From Candidatus Dormiibacterota bacterium (GTDB lineage: Bacteria; Chloroflexota; Dormibacteria; Aeolococcales; Bog-877), in NCBI GenBank assembly GCA_030038765.1, contig JASHRA010000069.1, positions 1 to 6,973 on the forward strand: a DNA stretch of 6,973 nt, read 5' to 3'. Positions 6,048-6,973 of this stretch are shown one piece after another (the first letter of the stretch is position 1; each line of letters opens with the position of its first letter). Made by a program: the position numbers and the translations under genes. The notes under the pieces were generated by a model that had not been told where the DNA came from, ran no database searches, and saw only the letters and a program-made list of their open reading frames with translations.

Positions 6048-6973
6048 GCCCGCTCCTGCGACGCCTCCTGGCGGTCCTCTCCTCCCTGGCCCTGACCGCG
6101 GCCCTGGTGGCGGTCATGATCCCGGGCCGCCCCGACCTCAACTCCGCCACCAATGCCCTGGTGCTGGTGGTGCCGGTCGTGGTCGGGGTGGCGCTGGGCG
6201 GCTGGGTGGCGGGGATGGTGGCGGTGGCGGCCGGCTTCCTCGCCTACGACTTCTTCTTCATCCGCCCCTACGACACCCTGGCCACCTCCGGCGTGCGGGA
6301 CTGGATCACCCTGGCCGTCTACGTGGCCGTGATGGCGGTCGTGGCCCGGCTGGTGGCGGCCCTGCAGTCGGCCCGCCTCGAGGCCCGGCGCCGGGCCGAC
6401 CACACCAGCCACCTGCTGGAGGTCTCCGACCTCCTGATCGGCGACCGCCCGCCCGGGGAGCTGCTGGAGACGCTGGTCCAGACCGTGCGCAGCCAGTTCT
6501 CGCTGAACTCGGTGGCGGTGCTCCTGCCCGCCCATCCGGGCATGCGGGTGGCGGCCGCGGCCGGTGAGCCGCTGCCCCCGGAGAGCGAGCTGGAGCGCTT
6601 CTCCCTGTCCTCGGGCTCGATCCCGGTTGCGCTCCAGGGACGCGACGGGCTGCGCGCCCTGCCCCTGGCCACGGCCGAGCGGGCCATCGGGGTGCTGGTC
6701 CTCACCGGTCCCGGCCTCTCCGCCGCCGACCTGCGCCTGCTCGGCACCTACGCCAACCACGCGGCCCTGGCCGTGGAGCGGGCCCAGCTCCGGGACCAGG
6801 CCATGCGCAGCCGCCTCCTCTCCGAGATCGACGGCTGGCGCCGGGCCCTGCTGGGCTCGGTGGCCCACGACCTGCGCACCCCGCTGGCCTCGATCAAGGC
6901 GGCCCTCTCCGACCTCGCCGACCCGGGACTGGAGCTGGCCCTAGAGGACCGCCGCGAGCTCCTGCTCACGGCC
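6044..6973 (+). CDS. kdpD: KdpD C-terminal half: DUF4118 membrane, GAF and histidine kinase protein (partial, runs off window)
   Basis: 310 codons are open to the window edge. Hydrophobic segments at about 7-27, 37-52, 53-69 and 86-108, with LAYDFFFIRPYDTL (66-79), form the four-helix DUF4118 domain of KdpD. A linker helix (109-130) leads to a GAF-like domain (about 135-245, ending NHAALAVERAQLRDQ). The dimerisation/phosphoacceptor domain follows with GSVAHDLRTPLASIKA (271-286). His275 is the predicted phosphorylated residue; the ATP-binding domain lies beyond the window. It would autophosphorylate and pass phosphate to a response regulator, presumably KdpE. The start is inferred: TTG at 6044 overlaps the previous stop (TTGA) and precedes the first helix by six residues. 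The first in-frame ATG (6116) would cut into helix 1. Translation is probably coupled to the upstream gene. Together the two proteins reproduce normal KdpD order, so a genuine split or a frameshift (biological or assembly) are both open. Confidence 0.88.
   Translation, partial: MSPLLRRLLAVLSSLALTAALVAVMIPGRPDLNSATNALVLVVPVVVGVALGGWVAGMVAVAAGFLAYDFFFIRPYDTLATSGVRDWITLAVYVAVMAVVARLVAALQSARLEARRRADHTSHLLEVSDLLIGDRPPGELLETLVQTVRSQFSLNSVAVLLPAHPGMRVAAAAGEPLPPESELERFSLSSGSIPVALQGRDGLRALPLATAERAIGVLVLTGPGLSAADLRLLGTYANHAALAVERAQLRDQAMRSRLLSEIDGWRRALLGSVAHDLRTPLASIKAALSDLADPGLELALEDRRELLLTA

Noticed and set aside
6038..6050. CTTTGA at the kdpD split resembles the RF2 (prfB) programmed frameshift site, suggesting recoding into one long KdpD.
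   Set aside because: The RF2 site shifts +1, but the downstream half is in the -1 frame, and no strong slippery heptamer or upstream Shine-Dalgarno stimulator is seen. A TTGA coupled restart explains it better.
4530..6868. Two long minus-strand open frames (4530-5966 and 5438-6868) opposite both kdpD halves.
   Set aside because: Repetitive His/Gln/Gly-rich translations without motifs, opposite clearly recognised KdpD domains; overlapping each other; antisense shadows.

Overview
The window is very GC-rich DNA (roughly three-quarters G+C by eye) packed with genes. Third codon positions are almost all G or C, starts are ATG, GTG or TTG, and candidate -10 boxes are of the TANNNT type. This fits a high-GC actinobacterium or a related high-GC soil lineage such as Dormibacterota. 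No rRNA or marker gene is present to fix the phylum. I see no tRNA, rRNA, CRISPR array, insertion sequence or long repeat, and no gene-free stretch above about 130 bp.

Layout, left to right. (1) Positions 1-414, minus strand: the N-terminal part of an FAD-dependent oxidoreductase of the geranylgeranyl-reductase/aromatic-monooxygenase type, cut by the window edge. (2) A 93-bp divergent intergenic region with one -10-like box per direction. (3) 508-3311, plus strand: a two-gene reverse transsulfuration operon, cystathionine beta-synthase (cbs) and cystathionine gamma-lyase, overlapping by 4 nt (GTGA). It would convert homocysteine plus serine to cystathionine and then to cysteine. (4) GC-rich hairpins, then a small DoxX-family membrane protein (3438-3902) with its own promoter and ribosome binding site. 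(5) A convergent lipoprotein gene on the minus strand (3922-4767), resembling DUF2268 putative zinc proteases but with a degraded HExxH site. (6) A 74-bp divergent promoter region, then a KdpD-type potassium/osmotic sensor split into two genes: an N-terminal KdpD ATPase-like + Usp protein (4842-6047), and a membrane DUF4118-GAF-histidine kinase protein (6044 to the window end). They overlap by 4 nt (TTGA).

The genes are mostly housekeeping or sensory; I found no defence system or mobile element. The points most worth a second look are: the extra ~97-residue N-terminal region on the cystathionine beta-synthase; the apparently leaderless GTG starts of cbs and kdpD, each with a TANNNT box at the same distance; the split KdpD; and the protease-like lipoprotein without a metal-binding HExxH.
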